Part shown: one piece after another, positions 17,251-25,947 of the stretch
Position numbering within the stretch: the first letter of the stretch is position 1
Layout: each line of letters starts with the position of its first letter
DNA from: Microlunatus phosphovorus NM-1
Lineage (GTDB): Bacteria > Actinomycetota > Actinomycetes > Propionibacteriales > Propionibacteriaceae
Length of the DNA stretch: 64,000 nt
Direction: 5' to 3'
Assembly: GCF_000270245.1 (NCBI RefSeq)
Contig: NC_015635.1
Span: forward strand, 4,278,001-4,342,000
Program-made: the position numbers and the translations under genes
The notes under the pieces: model-generated
Told to the model about the DNA's origin: nothing
The model's database searches: none
The model's input: only the letters and a program-made list of their open reading frames with translations

Positions 17251-17799
17251 TCAAAGAATCGGTAGTGATGGCCAACGCTCGGAGGCCCAGTGGGACCAGG
17301 TCGCATACCCGCGCGGAACGGTTGGGATCTGGGCGCCGCGCAGTTCGGCGGAATCCGGCACTTCGAATTGCAGGCGCCACTGCTTCAGGTCATCGTCACT
17401 CATCTGGAATTGACCGGGCGCCGTGGTGCTCCGCGCGGTGATACGCCGCCGCTGCTCCTCGTCGTCGATCGGCAGATAAATGACCTCGGCGCGTACGCCC
17501 AGCGAGTCTGCGATCGAGCGGAGCGCCGAACGCTCGTCCTTGCCCCAGAACCCGAAGTCGAGGACGACGTTGACGCCCGACCCTGCGACTCGCATACCGA
17601 CCTCCACGAGCTTGCCTTCGATCCGGTCGCGCTGCTCCACACGTTCCCGCGAGCGCCACTGGGTCGAATGATCGCGATGAAACACCGCCATGAGCCAGTC
17701 ATCCGGCGTCAGGCGGAGCGCGGACTCACTGATCTCCAGTTCCTTGGCCCGCGTCGTCTTCCCCGCTCCGGGCAGTCCGACGATGAGATAGATGGTCAC
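17251..17799 (-). CDS. P-loop kinase, zeta-toxin/AAA_33 type
   Basis: A 182-residue P-loop NTPase beginning almost directly with the Walker A motif (IYLIVGLPGAGKTT, residues 3-16). LDFGFWGKDER near residue 80 fits the Walker B/lid region and RRRITAR a lid arginine, as in AAA_33 and zeta-toxin-like small-molecule kinases. GTG at VTIYLIV is chosen because the open frame upstream has low coding quality. The substrate is unknown. It is divergent from a frameshifted methyltransferase gene. Confidence 0.82.
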   Translation of the reverse strand: MTIYLIVGLPGAGKTTRAKELEISESALRLTPDDWLMAVFHRDHSTQWRSRERVEQRDRIEGKLVEVGMRVAGSGVNVVLDFGFWGKDERSALRSIADSLGVRAEVIYLPIDDEEQRRRITARSTTAPGQFQMSDDDLKQWRLQFEVPDSAELRGAQIPTVPRGYATWSHWASERWPSLPIL

Positions 17800-17947
17800 C
17801 TGAGCGACGCTAGCCACAACGCCCGCGGCACGCACGGAAGCCCCTCCCGGCGATCTCGGGATCAGTGCCGAATCACGGCCGGCCAACTCATGGTCGCTGC
17901 CGAAATTCGCGTGCCGTGGCGCACGATCCTGGTCTAGCGTCACAGCC

Positions 17948-18876
17948 GTGATCTACCACCACCCGCTCGCGTACCTGCTGGGTGTCGAGGGTCTGGCCCT
18001 TCTGCGCGCGTGGGCTGGCGAGGGCGACCACGACAAGCCGTTCGTTCGGCGACGAATCGAGGCGATCCGCCAACTGTTGGCCGATCCAGAGCTGGCGGCG
18101 GTCCCGGGCGTATCGGTCGAGCGGGATGCGACCGCATCGGCCTATGCGCAGTGGGCGCCCAGCTACGACGACCCGAGCAACGGCCTGTTCGCCATGGACG
18201 AGCCCATTATCGATGAGATCCTGGATGGGCTACCGGTCGGCAACGCCTTGGATGCCGCCTGTGGGACGGGGAGGCTGATGGCTCGGCTGGCCGCCCGGGG
18301 GTTCCAGATGACGGGCGTCGACGGTCGGCGGAAATGCTCGAGCTGGCGAGGACGCGGGTTCCCCACGGCGAATTCTCCGTGGGCGATCTCGCGTCGTTGC
18401 CCGTGCCGGACGACGCGGTGGATCTGGTGACCAACGCGCTGGCGCTGACTCACGTACCCGATCTGATGCCGGCGTACGCGGAGTTCGCCCGGGTGTTGCG
18501 GCCGGGAGGCGACTTGATCATCTCCGACGTCCACCCGGAGCTGGTTCTGCTCGGATCTACGGTGAAGGCAACCGGCCCGGACGGTGCCGCGCAGCTGGCG
18601 ACGACCCACCGGCACGGGTTGGGCGACCACCTCCGCGCGGCCTTGGCAGCGCGGTTCACGGTGATCCGTTGCGAGGAGTATCCGAGACCGGCACCGCCCA
18701 CCGAGCCGTTGCCCGAGCCGACCCGCGACATCGGTGAATGGTCGATCTGGCCATGGACCTTGCTGGGTTGGGATCCCGAGGCCTCCCGGAGCGCTTGGAA
18801 CAACCCGGCGATCACGGTGTGGCACTTCCGGCTACGTGATCACCGACCCGATGGGGGAACTGGCCGCAATCGATAG
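17948..18876 (+). pseudogene. SAM-dependent methyltransferase, frameshifted
   Basis: Two frames together make one full-length protein of about 308 residues. The first holds the N-terminal domain (HHPLAYLLGVEGLALLRAW) and motif I (ALDAACGTGRLMARLAARG). The second resumes at MLELARTRVPHGEFSVGD and includes the post-I to post-IV motifs (FARVLRPGGDLIISDVHPE). The switch is at about 18325-18333, in GACGGTCGGCGG, where one missing base would restore GVDGSAEMLELA. Either a recent pseudogene or a sequencing error. Confidence 0.82.
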
Positions 18877-18965
18877 GTGCGCAGATGCTGTTTCGTTTCG
18901 CTCCAAACGACATCCACGCACCTTTGAATCGCGGCGTCGTCACGAGAAGGGCTTCTCAGCCCGGC

Positions 18966-19430
18966 TCAGGTGATCTGGACGGCGAGTGATGCGCCACCCG
19001 CGCGAAGCTCGGCGGGGCCTGCCGCGACATCATCGGGGATGGACACGTTCCACGAGATCGCGTACTGCTGCTCTCGGTCGGTGGCGTCGGCGGTGCCGAG
19101 CACCCACGTACGGTCGCCCTGGGCCAGGGTGAGCTCGACGCCGGTCAGCGGCGACTGCGGGTCGCTGGGCGGCACTGCCCGGCAGCCCAGGAAAGACGAC
19201 GACCCAGTGTCCTCACAGCCGGCGTGGAAGAAGATCCCGGACACGGTCGTCGACTGTCCACGGACCAAAGCGACCGCGCTGCTCGGCGATGGCCCCGGTT
19301 CAGACGGTCCGCCGACCGCAAGAGTTGGGCCGACACAGCCAGCGACAGCACCCGGAGAACGTACGAGCCCGAGCAGGCTCACGCTGACGGTCGCCGACAC
19401 CACCAGGATGAGCAGCCGCCGGATCCGCAT
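18966..19430 (-). CDS. Secreted lipoprotein-like protein, unknown function
   Basis: About 154 residues. The N-terminus has basic residues (MRIRR), a hydrophobic stretch and AVAGC, a lipobox-like cleavage site. The mature part contains cysteines at FHAGCED and LGCRAVPP that could form a disulfide and a beta-rich C-terminus. No family is recognised. The ATG at MRIRR was preferred over one 17 codons earlier because the signal peptide then starts normally. Confidence 0.65.
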   Translation of the reverse strand: MRIRRLLILVVSATVSVSLLGLVRSPGAVAGCVGPTLAVGGPSEPGPSPSSAVALVRGQSTTVSGIFFHAGCEDTGSSSFLGCRAVPPSDPQSPLTGVELTLAQGDRTWVLGTADATDREQQYAISWNVSIPDDVAAGPAELRAGGASLAVQIT

Positions 19431-19545
19431 CTGGCCACGGTCCGACCTCGTCCGGCCGACGTCAACCAGGTACGCCGGCATCGTGCTCAGATCGTTGCCG
19501 CGGATCGGGCCCTCGAGAGGATCGGGCCTTTGAAAGGATCAATCC

Positions 19546-20280
19546 ATGGGATGGGACGCGCTCCGGCAGTGGGACCCCGACGCGACCAGGCTGGAACCAC
19601 TCACCGGCGGAGTGGCGAATCAGGTCTGGACGGTGCGTGTCAACGGCCGGCTCGCGGTCGGGCGTCTCGGATCACGCAGCGACGCAGACCTTGCCTGGGA
19701 GACCGATCTGCTGCGCTATCTCAACCGCGAGGGACTGGCCGTACCGGCACCGATCCCGACGATGGACGGCCGACTGTTCGCCGACGGTCTGGTGGTCATG
19801 ACCTTCATGGAGGGCGAACCGGCTAAGACGGATGCGGACTGGCGTCGAGTGGCCGATGTCCTTCGCCGGCTGCACCAGCTGACGCGAGACTGGCCGCAGC
19901 GCCCTGGTTGGCGCTCGTCCACCGATCTGCTGCACGAGCAGCACGGTACGAGGGTCGACCTGACGGCCATGCCCGCCGAAGGGGTCGCCCGATGCCGAGC
20001 CGCGTGGGCTCGGCTATCGGGTCGGCAGACCTGCGTTGTCCACGGAAACCCCACCAATCCGCACAACATCCGCGTCACCGCCGAGCGGATCGCGCTGCTC
20101 GACTGGGACGAGTCGCACGTCGACGTCGCTGATCTCGATCTCGTCCTGCCCGGCAATGCCGGTGAGTTCGACGACACGACGTACGACATCCCCGCCCAAG
20201 CGTCGGCCGCCTGGGAGGCGGCGGTCTGCTGGGACGACGATCACGCCAAGCAGCGGCTTGCCCTGGTTCGGCCGGTATGA
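19546..20280 (+). CDS. APH-fold kinase with Asp-to-Asn change in the catalytic loop
   Basis: A 244-residue aminoglycoside-phosphotransferase-fold protein. GGVANQVWTVRVNG (residues 21-34) is the nucleotide loop. The catalytic loop reads VVHGNPTNPHN near residue 170: the position of the catalytic Asp in HGD is Asn (codon AAC). The metal-binding segment IALLDWDES is intact. ATG follows AAAGGATC. The gene is followed by a perfect 23-bp-stem hairpin. The protein may be inactive as a kinase, use another base, or bind without catalysis. Confidence 0.83.
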   Translation: MGWDALRQWDPDATRLEPLTGGVANQVWTVRVNGRLAVGRLGSRSDADLAWETDLLRYLNREGLAVPAPIPTMDGRLFADGLVVMTFMEGEPAKTDADWRRVADVLRRLHQLTRDWPQRPGWRSSTDLLHEQHGTRVDLTAMPAEGVARCRAAWARLSGRQTCVVHGNPTNPHNIRVTAERIALLDWDESHVDVADLDLVLPGNAGEFDDTTYDIPAQASAAWEAAVCWDDDHAKQRLALVRPV

Positions 20281-20292
20281 GCGCCGACCACC

Positions 20293-20340
20293 ACAAGCTG
20301 AAGGATGATCCCCGATGTCGGGGATCATCCTTCAGCTTGT
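20293..20340 (+). terminator. Perfect palindromic hairpin (23-bp stem), CCGATGTCGG loop family
   Basis: The left arm begins ACAAGCTGAAGGATGATC and the right arm is its exact complement, with a two-base loop inside CCCCGATGTCGGGG. It starts 12 bases after the kinase stop, so it can terminate transcription there and, from the other side, after the toxin gene. Two related hairpins lie near 42.4 and 43.5 kb. Confidence 0.8.
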
Positions 20341-20376
20341 CGTCTCGGGTCAGCCTGACCGAACAGGTCGGGACAC

Positions 20377-20718
20377 CTATGCCGGTCGCGGAGGCGCGAT
20401 CCCTTGCACGCCGAGGTAATGAGCCAGCGCCAGCTCGACCTGGGCGAGCCGGTCGCAAGTGAGGTAGTCGACGGGCTCCCCGATGACATAGTCGGTGTCG
20501 ATCGAGCGGATCTGGTCGACCAGCAACCGAGTAGACCGACCCGCGATCTCGAGCTTAGGGCGGTGGATGGACGGACGGGCGGACGTCGACGTTGGAATCA
20601 CGGTCACAACCGAAAGTGGCGAGTCTGGCGGTGACATCACCAGCCCCAGGCGCTTGCCACCCTGCTCATGACCACGGGGCCGTCCGAGGTCTATTCGATA
20701 CACGGCTCCGCGGATCAC
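20377..20718 (-). CDS. MazF/PemK-like toxin (mRNA interferase)
   Basis: A 113-residue protein of the MazF/PemK family. IRGAVYRIDLGRPRGHEQGGKR at the N-terminus carries the RG-V-L/D pattern and the nucleotide-contacting basic residues, followed by the central LGLVMSPPDSPLSVVTVIPTS strand pair and a C-terminal TCDRLAQVELAL helix. Such toxins cleave mRNA when the antitoxin is degraded. Its ATG overlaps the stop of the antitoxin gene by 4 bp, the standard type II arrangement. Confidence 0.85.
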   Translation of the reverse strand: MIRGAVYRIDLGRPRGHEQGGKRLGLVMSPPDSPLSVVTVIPTSTSARPSIHRPKLEIAGRSTRLLVDQIRSIDTDYVIGEPVDYLTCDRLAQVELALAHYLGVQGIAPPRPA

Positions 20719-20915
20719 CAGGCATCCGGCTCCGCATTGAGGTCCTCGTCCTTGAGCGCCTCCGCATCCGCCCGAAACTGGCTCAGCCAGTGTTCGTGGT
20801 CCAAGAGCCGCAGCGCCCTGCGCAAGGTCTCTGACGTGCTCTCGCCCGGCAGAGCAGCCTCGCGCAGAATTCGCTCGTCCTCGAGCGTCGGACGAAATCC
20901 GATCGATGCAGCCAT
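20715..20915 (-). CDS. Antitoxin of the MazEF-like pair
   Basis: A 66-residue acidic protein upstream of and overlapping the toxin gene. It begins with SIGFRPTLEDERILREAAL, followed by a helix pair (STSETLRRALRLLDHEHWL) that suggests a ribbon- or helix-type DNA-binding dimer, and ends with an acidic tail suited to bind the toxin. The family is not recognised beyond its genetic context. Confidence 0.75.
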   Translation of the reverse strand: MAASIGFRPTLEDERILREAALPGESTSETLRRALRLLDHEHWLSQFRADAEALKDEDLNAEPDAW

Positions 20916-20931
20916 GCCCGCAATGCTAGCC

Positions 20932-20944
20932 CTTGTTCTACAAG
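20932..20944. promoter_or_regulatory. Palindrome upstream of the toxin-antitoxin pair
   Basis: CTTGTTCTACAAG is a perfect inverted repeat with a 3-base centre, and a second GTTCTACA block follows within 11 bases. It lies 17 bases upstream of the antitoxin start, the expected site for autoregulation by the antitoxin or toxin-antitoxin complex. Confidence 0.45.
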
Positions 20945-21043
20945 TGTTCTACAGCCCCTTCCCCAGAAGAGCGAGACAAGATCAACACGCGCGTGCAGCA
21001 AGGGCCGCTGCACGCTCACCGCCTGATCGGCCAGAATCCAGGA

Positions 21044-21655
21044 ATGCGTTTATATCTCGCGTCATTCCGACTCGGGCCGCATCACGAACGGCTGCGCAGG
21101 CTCGCGGGCGGTGGTCGGCGAACCGCGCTCATTCCGAACGCCGTCGAGCACGTACCGACCGAGGATCGAATCGTCGGGCTGCGCCGTGACGTTGACGAGC
21201 TCGAGGCCACCGGGCTCGAGGTGACACTGCTCGACTTGAGGGAGCCTGGCGCGGTGGATCGGCTCGCCGACTTCGACATCGTCTGGGTTCGGGGCGGCAA
21301 TGTCTTTGTGCTCAGACGAGCCTTGGCCGATACCGGTGCCGACTCCCGGCTGATCAATCTGTTGGAGCGAGATGTCGTGGTTTACGGCGGATACAGCGCG
21401 GGACCGTGCGTACTTGGCCCCGATCTCACTGCACTGCGACGCGTCGACGATCTCGATGCCGTTGCCGAGCCGATCACGGACGGGCTGGGTCTCCTCGATC
21501 GCCCGTTCGTCCCGCATGTCAGATCCCCCGCGCACCCAGAGTCTGCAGGCTGCGATGCCGTTGCCGCTGACTACCAGACCCGCGGACAGGCGCACTGGGC
21601 GTTGCGGGATGGTCAGGTGCTGATCATCGACGGCGACGAAATGACCCTGCTGTGA
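21044..21655 (+). CDS. Peptidase S51 (dipeptidase E-like)
   Basis: About 203 residues of the S51 serine peptidase family, related to alpha-aspartyl dipeptidase. The nucleophile elbow is VYGGYSAGPCVLGP near residue 115 (Ser in YSAG); FDIVWVRGGNVFVLRRAL comes before it, and a histidine lies in FVPHVRSPAHPE. ATG at MRLYLASF begins with the first beta strand of the fold. The frame is open back into the toxin-antitoxin promoter but without protein character. Confidence 0.85.
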   Translation: MRLYLASFRLGPHHERLRRLAGGGRRTALIPNAVEHVPTEDRIVGLRRDVDELEATGLEVTLLDLREPGAVDRLADFDIVWVRGGNVFVLRRALADTGADSRLINLLERDVVVYGGYSAGPCVLGPDLTALRRVDDLDAVAEPITDGLGLLDRPFVPHVRSPAHPESAGCDAVAADYQTRGQAHWALRDGQVLIIDGDEMTLL

Positions 21656-21734
21656 CTCTGCGCCGATCGACAAGCACGCCTGTCACCGGATGTACGCGAC
21701 CTAGGGTCCAACCACCCACATCAGCCATGCGGAG

Positions 21735-22402
21735 CTATCCGGACGATCGTGAGAGCCCGCGGTCCAGCAACGAGCCGAGGCCAGACCAGTCCGGCTCGTA
21801 ACACGGGTCCAACTGGCGCCGCCAGCGACCGTACAACTCGACCGTGCGCTCCACGATGTTGGGACGAGGCAGAACCGCGACTCGGCGACGGAGCAGTGCC
21901 GAGACATCGTCACGAGGGCGTCGCGCTCCGACCCGAACCGATGCACGGTGGTTCCAGCGTCGCCGTCTCGAAGCCGCATGGCCAGCACCAGACACGACCG
22001 CATCAGCTCCAACGTGAGATGAAGCCCGATGAGATGGTCGCCCCGACCCATCTTCGCCGCCGCCACTGCAGCGACAAAGCGGATGTCGTTGTCGCTCGCT
22101 AACGGAGGCACCGCGACAACTCCGCCGTCCACCACCATGTCAAGACGCCGCCCGTCTCGGAGGACGATCCGCAGCACCTGACTCTCTGTGGAGCGAACGT
22201 CAGAGACAGCCCACGCGTCGAAGCCGGCCAACAGGTCAACCTGGCCGGGCCTCGTCAGCGTGATCATCACATCCAGATCGCTCCACCCGTCGGTGATGAC
22301 AGCAGGGTCTGCGGCCGAGCCGACCAGCTCGACCTGTCCGATGCCCGTGAGGCGCAACGCCAACTCGTCGAACAGCTCAGCCTGCCAGCTCACGCCGAAC
22401 AT
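21735..22402 (-). pseudogene. Nucleotidyltransferase-like protein, frameshifted
   Basis: The first part encodes a small-nucleotidyltransferase fold (VELVGSAADPAVITDGWSDL with the DLDVMI metal pair) and an extended helical region. At about 21893-21903 the frame changes: MSRHC would become MSALLRRRVAVL in the second frame, which continues to PNIVERTVELYGRWRRQLDP and a stop. The combined protein would be about 222 residues, resembling lincosamide/aminoglycoside-type nucleotidyltransferases. Either decayed or an assembly error. Confidence 0.72.
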
Positions 22403-22623
22403 CGTCCCACCGGCCACCGAACCCGTCAGCCGACCGGTCCACGATCATCTCCACCGACACCTGAGCTCACGGCGAAATGCGCTCGACCGCCTCTGGCGTA
22501 CGCACTCGCGGCCTACCACGGATACCGTTCAGGGCGCTCGCAGCATGAGCGGCTCCTCGCTTGCCCAGCGAACCTCGGATTGCGCCGCGACGTCGGCGAT
22601 CGGCACCTGGATAGGCGCCTCGG

Positions 22624-23541
22624 TCAACGTCGCCTTTCTTGCGACCGATACTGGCTGGGCGTAACGCCATGCTGTCGTCGGAACTGCCGGTTGAAGTTGG
22701 AGAGGTTCGTATAGCCGACCCGGTCACAGACCGCGGCGATGGGCAGGTCGGTGTCCCTCAGTAGCTTGCACGCCTCTGCGAGGCGGAGCTTGCGGACGGT
22801 GTCGCTGAACGTCTGGCCGCTCGTGCGCTTGAAAGTGCGAGAGAACGCGGAGTCGGACATGCCGACCACGGCTGCGGTGGCACTGAGACTGAGGTCAGCG
22901 CGCAGGTGCTGGAGGATGAAGCCGAAGGCTCGGTCGATGATCTCCGCCCCGGCATGATTGTCCGTAGGCGGCAACCAGGCGTTGCCCAGTGTCCGATACT
23001 CGCTGCGGGGCGCGGAGGCCAGGACTGCCAGCAGGGCGAAGACGTGCTGCAGCCGTTTGGCCCCGGAGGTCTCGCCGATGGCCTCGACTTCCTCAGCGCC
23101 GGCGCGGGCCGTTGCACCGAGGAACTCGATCCCGCAGGCGGACCGCTTGAGCAGAGTGTTGACATCCACGAGTTCGGGCAGCACCACCTGGCACTGACGG
23201 ATCCAGTCCGCGTGAAACTGGAACACCACATCCCGGTCCTCGATCACCTCTCCGGGTTGAAGGTCGCTGATCCAGTGGTGCGGCACATTCGAGCCGACCA
23301 GGACCAGTTGCCCAGCGACAAAGGTGTCGATGTGATCACCGACGATGTAGCGCCCGGTGCCGACCCGAATCAGGTGCACCTCGTACTCAGGGTGATAGTT
23401 CCACCGCGAGTACGGACTGGGCACGCCGTGCCGATGCCAGCGACCCGACAGCTCGGGATCGCTAGGAACCAGTTCGCGCGCGGCGGGGGTCGACGACAGA
23501 CGATTGACTGCCGCGGCTGCCTTCTGTCGTTGCATGCTCAC
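22624..23541 (-). CDS. AraC family transcriptional regulator
   Basis: A 305-residue regulator with an N-terminal cupin sensory domain (WNYHPEYEVHLIRVGTGRY, then FVAGQLVLVGSNVPHHW) and a C-terminal AraC DNA-binding domain (LSLSATAAVVGMSDSAFSRT; VCDRVGYTNLSNFNRQFRRQ). The sequence is typical of sugar- or polyol-responsive AraC proteins. It is divergent from the polyol dehydrogenase gene with 141 bp between them and probably activates it. Start GTG, or ATG two codons later. Confidence 0.88.
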   Translation of the reverse strand: MSMQRQKAAAAVNRLSSTPAARELVPSDPELSGRWHRHGVPSPYSRWNYHPEYEVHLIRVGTGRYIVGDHIDTFVAGQLVLVGSNVPHHWISDLQPGEVIEDRDVVFQFHADWIRQCQVVLPELVDVNTLLKRSACGIEFLGATARAGAEEVEAIGETSGAKRLQHVFALLAVLASAPRSEYRTLGNAWLPPTDNHAGAEIIDRAFGFILQHLRADLSLSATAAVVGMSDSAFSRTFKRTSGQTFSDTVRKLRLAEACKLLRDTDLPIAAVCDRVGYTNLSNFNRQFRRQHGVTPSQYRSQERRR

Positions 23542-23682
23542 GCTTGACCTCTTCCACTGATTGGCAAGAAAGTACCAGGAGTGAGCATCGGACGTGCTAT
23601 CTCGGAGCTGGTTTGCTGCCTAGTCTCATACCTATCCACCCGTCGGTACAGCGTCTCGAACGCCTTGCAGTCAAGGATGATC

Positions 23683-24726
23683 ATGCAGAATCTCAGCGCC
23701 GTCCTCTCATCGGGCTCTCGCCTCACCATTGAGGATCGACCAGCTCCGGAGCCCGGTCACCGCGAAGTACTGGTACGAATCGGAGCGGTCGGGATCTGTG
23801 GATCAGACGTCCACTACTACGAGCACGGACGAATCGGCGACCACGTGGTGAAGGAGCCGATGGTGGTCGGACACGAGGCAGCCGGCACGATCGTTGCCCT
23901 CGGCAGGGACGTAGAAGGCCGGGCCGTGGGCGAGCGGGTCGCGCTCGAGCCTGGCGTCCCGTGTCGCAACTGCGTGCAGTGCCTGTCGGGGCGCTACAAC
24001 CTCTGCCCCGACGTCGTGTTCTTCGCAACCCCGCCCGTCGACGGCGCGATCGCTCAACTGGTGACCATCGACGCCGCCTTCGCCCATCCGGTGCCCGATG
24101 GCTTGAGCCACGAACAGGCCGCGATGGCAGAACCGGTGTCGGTGGGCGTCTGGGCGGCGCGCCGGGCCGGGATCACCGCCGGGGATCGGGTGTTGGTGAC
24201 CGGCGCTGGACCGATCGGGCTGTGGGCTGCGCAGGTTGCGCGGGCGTTCGGAGCGGTGGACGTGACTGTCACTGATCTGAGCGACTTCCGGCTGTTGGTT
24301 GCCCGCGATCTCGGCCTGGACGCGCGCCGCGTGGATGAACCGATGACCTCGGAGTACGACGTGCTGCTGGAATGCTCGGGTGTTCAGCCCGCCGTGACGT
24401 CCGGCATGGCCGCGCTCGCTCGAGGCGGCCGCATGGTGTTGATCGGGATGGGCACCGACAGGGTCAGCATCGATCTGCCGCTGTTGCAGAACCGCGAGAT
24501 CACGATCACCGGCACATATCGGTACGCGAACACGTACCCGCTGGCGTTGAGCCTGCTTGCCTCGGGTGTCGTTCGGGTCGAGGAGATCATCACCCACCGC
24601 TTCGGAATCGAAGAGACGGAGGCCGCGCTCACCCTCGCGCGACGCGACCCGCAGTCGCTGAAAGCGATTGTCTGCCCGCAGGTGGCCGGCGCAGTCGTTG
24701 CCGGCACCGCACCCGTCGCCTTCTGA
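23683..24726 (+). CDS. Zinc-dependent polyol/L-iditol (sorbitol) dehydrogenase-like MDR enzyme
   Basis: A 347-residue medium-chain dehydrogenase. The catalytic zinc ligands sit in VGICGSDVHYYEHG and VGHEAAGTI, the structural zinc cysteines in CRNCVQCLSGRYNLC, and the NAD-binding glycines in VLVTGAGPIGLWAAQ. The GSDVHYYEHGRIG segment is characteristic of sorbitol/xylitol dehydrogenases, so it probably oxidises a polyol to a ketose with NAD. ATG at MQNLSAVL begins the fold; the divergent AraC regulator supports a catabolic, inducible role. No sugar transporter lies beside it. Confidence 0.9.
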   Translation: MQNLSAVLSSGSRLTIEDRPAPEPGHREVLVRIGAVGICGSDVHYYEHGRIGDHVVKEPMVVGHEAAGTIVALGRDVEGRAVGERVALEPGVPCRNCVQCLSGRYNLCPDVVFFATPPVDGAIAQLVTIDAAFAHPVPDGLSHEQAAMAEPVSVGVWAARRAGITAGDRVLVTGAGPIGLWAAQVARAFGAVDVTVTDLSDFRLLVARDLGLDARRVDEPMTSEYDVLLECSGVQPAVTSGMAALARGGRMVLIGMGTDRVSIDLPLLQNREITITGTYRYANTYPLALSLLASGVVRVEEIITHRFGIEETEAALTLARRDPQSLKAIVCPQVAGAVVAGTAPVAF

Positions 24727-24768
24727 GCGATGGGTCCCGTGTCACTACCCTGCCAGCGGAGCTTCCGC

Positions 24769-24999
24769 ATGCGCCTCGGCCTCGGCGACGTACCTGCGAG
24801 CGTCGAGGAGGTCCTGGTCGAGATCGGTGACCGACTGGACGACTACCAGCCGCGCCTGGCCACGCGCCGGGATGGGAGCCTCGTCTTGGGGCTGACAGTC
24901 GTTGCGGCCGACCTCTGGCTCGCTTTGCTGATCGCCATGTCCGCTGTCAGCGGCACGGGCTATCCACCGACCTGGGTCGAGGCCAAGCCAGCGCCGTGA
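24769..24999 (+). CDS. Small protein of unknown function
   Basis: A 76-residue protein starting after GCGGAGCTTCCGC. It has an N-terminal strand and helix (GDVPASVEEVLVEIGDRLDDY), a strand with DGSLVLGLTVVAADLW, and a hydrophobic helix (LALLIAMSAVSG). The pattern resembles small actinobacterial proteins of about 70 residues with no assigned role. Follows the dehydrogenase by 42 bases on the same strand. Confidence 0.55.
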   Translation: MRLGLGDVPASVEEVLVEIGDRLDDYQPRLATRRDGSLVLGLTVVAADLWLALLIAMSAVSGTGYPPTWVEAKPAP

Positions 25000-25188
25000 A
25001 GGCACACTACGTGCCGTTGCCGTTCAAGGGCTGCATCGCCGCCGGCGAAGAACCCAACGCAAACCCGCTTGGCCATCCTGCGGGGTCGTCTTGCCGCTTC
25101 CGTTCGGGGCGTCGATGGCAGCGAGAGCACGCGACCCCGGGAGGAGCCGTCCCACAAGTTCGGCGACACCTTCGATCCCTGCCTCCAT
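25000..25188 (-). pseudogene. Uridine-kinase-like P-loop protein, 5' remnant
   Basis: An ATG-initiated frame encodes VGRLLPGSRALAAIDAPNGS and the Walker A end GSGKTT, as at the start of small nucleoside kinases. After GKTT the frame is lost; a neighbouring frame may hold a few further codons. No Walker B or lid follows. Confidence 0.5.
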
Positions 25189-25329
25189 GTGGTCAGCATC
25201 GCTCAGGGCTGGAGCGGCGCCGGTCACCCCTTTAGGTTCGGCGTCGGGTGTCGCAAACTGGGCCGCCACATCTCGATGACGACCCCGCCCGCGTTGCCCA
25301 CTGCAGGTGGATGCTGGAACCATGATCAC

Positions 25330-25947
25330 GTGCCTTCTCTCGTGGTACCAGTAGTTGCGCCTGGCCAGTTGTCGGGCACTTCTCAACCGACGCTGCAGAC
25401 GGGCTCGATCCTGCTACGCCCATGGACCGCGAAGGACGCTCGCGCGGTGGTGGCGGCATATCAGGAGCCGGAGATTCAACGCTGGCATGCCCGATCGATG
25501 ACGCTCACTGAAGCGGAACAGTGGATTGTCGACGCTGGAATTGCCTGGGCTCAGGAGAGTGGTGTCAGCTGGGCCGTCGACCTCGAGGGGCAGCTGGCTG
25601 GGCGGATGACGCTCAAGTTCTATCTCGCGGACGCGGGAGCAGGTGTGGGGTACTGGACGCGCCAAGCAGCTCGGGGCCAGGGCGTCGCTTCCCAGGCTCT
25701 GCTCGTAGCGACTCAGTGGGCATTCGATCACGGAATTCACCGGGTCCAGCTCGAGCACTCAACACAGAACCCGGCATCGTGTCGAGTCGCAGCGAAGGCT
25801 CGGTTTGCCGGCGAGGGCATCCGTCGCAGCGCGGCGCTGCACGCCGACGGCTGGCACGATATGCACCTGCACGGCCGAGTCAACAAGATGCAGGCCGAGC
25901 TTGAAAGCGAGCGCTCTCCGGTGACTACTGCGCCAGGAGCCGACTGA
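25330..25947 (+). CDS. GNAT acetyltransferase, RimJ/RimL type
   Basis: About 205 residues. ILLRPWTAKDARAVVAAYQEPE opens the fold, VGYWTRQAARGQGVASQALL near residue 120 is the acetyl-CoA motif A, and NPASCRVAAKARFAGEG near residue 150 is the late conserved segment. GTG before PSLVVPVV was chosen; an unrelated N-terminal stretch of about 20 residues remains. Its end overlaps the convergent GNAT gene by 23 bp. Confidence 0.83.
   Translation: MPSLVVPVVAPGQLSGTSQPTLQTGSILLRPWTAKDARAVVAAYQEPEIQRWHARSMTLTEAEQWIVDAGIAWAQESGVSWAVDLEGQLAGRMTLKFYLADAGAGVGYWTRQAARGQGVASQALLVATQWAFDHGIHRVQLEHSTQNPASCRVAAKARFAGEGIRRSAALHADGWHDMHLHGRVNKMQAELESERSPVTTAPGAD

Noticed and set aside
22467-22727. Small minus-strand gene between the nucleotidyltransferase remnant and the AraC gene
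   Set aside because: The frame lacks a ribosome-binding site and protein-like composition and overlaps the AraC C-terminus.
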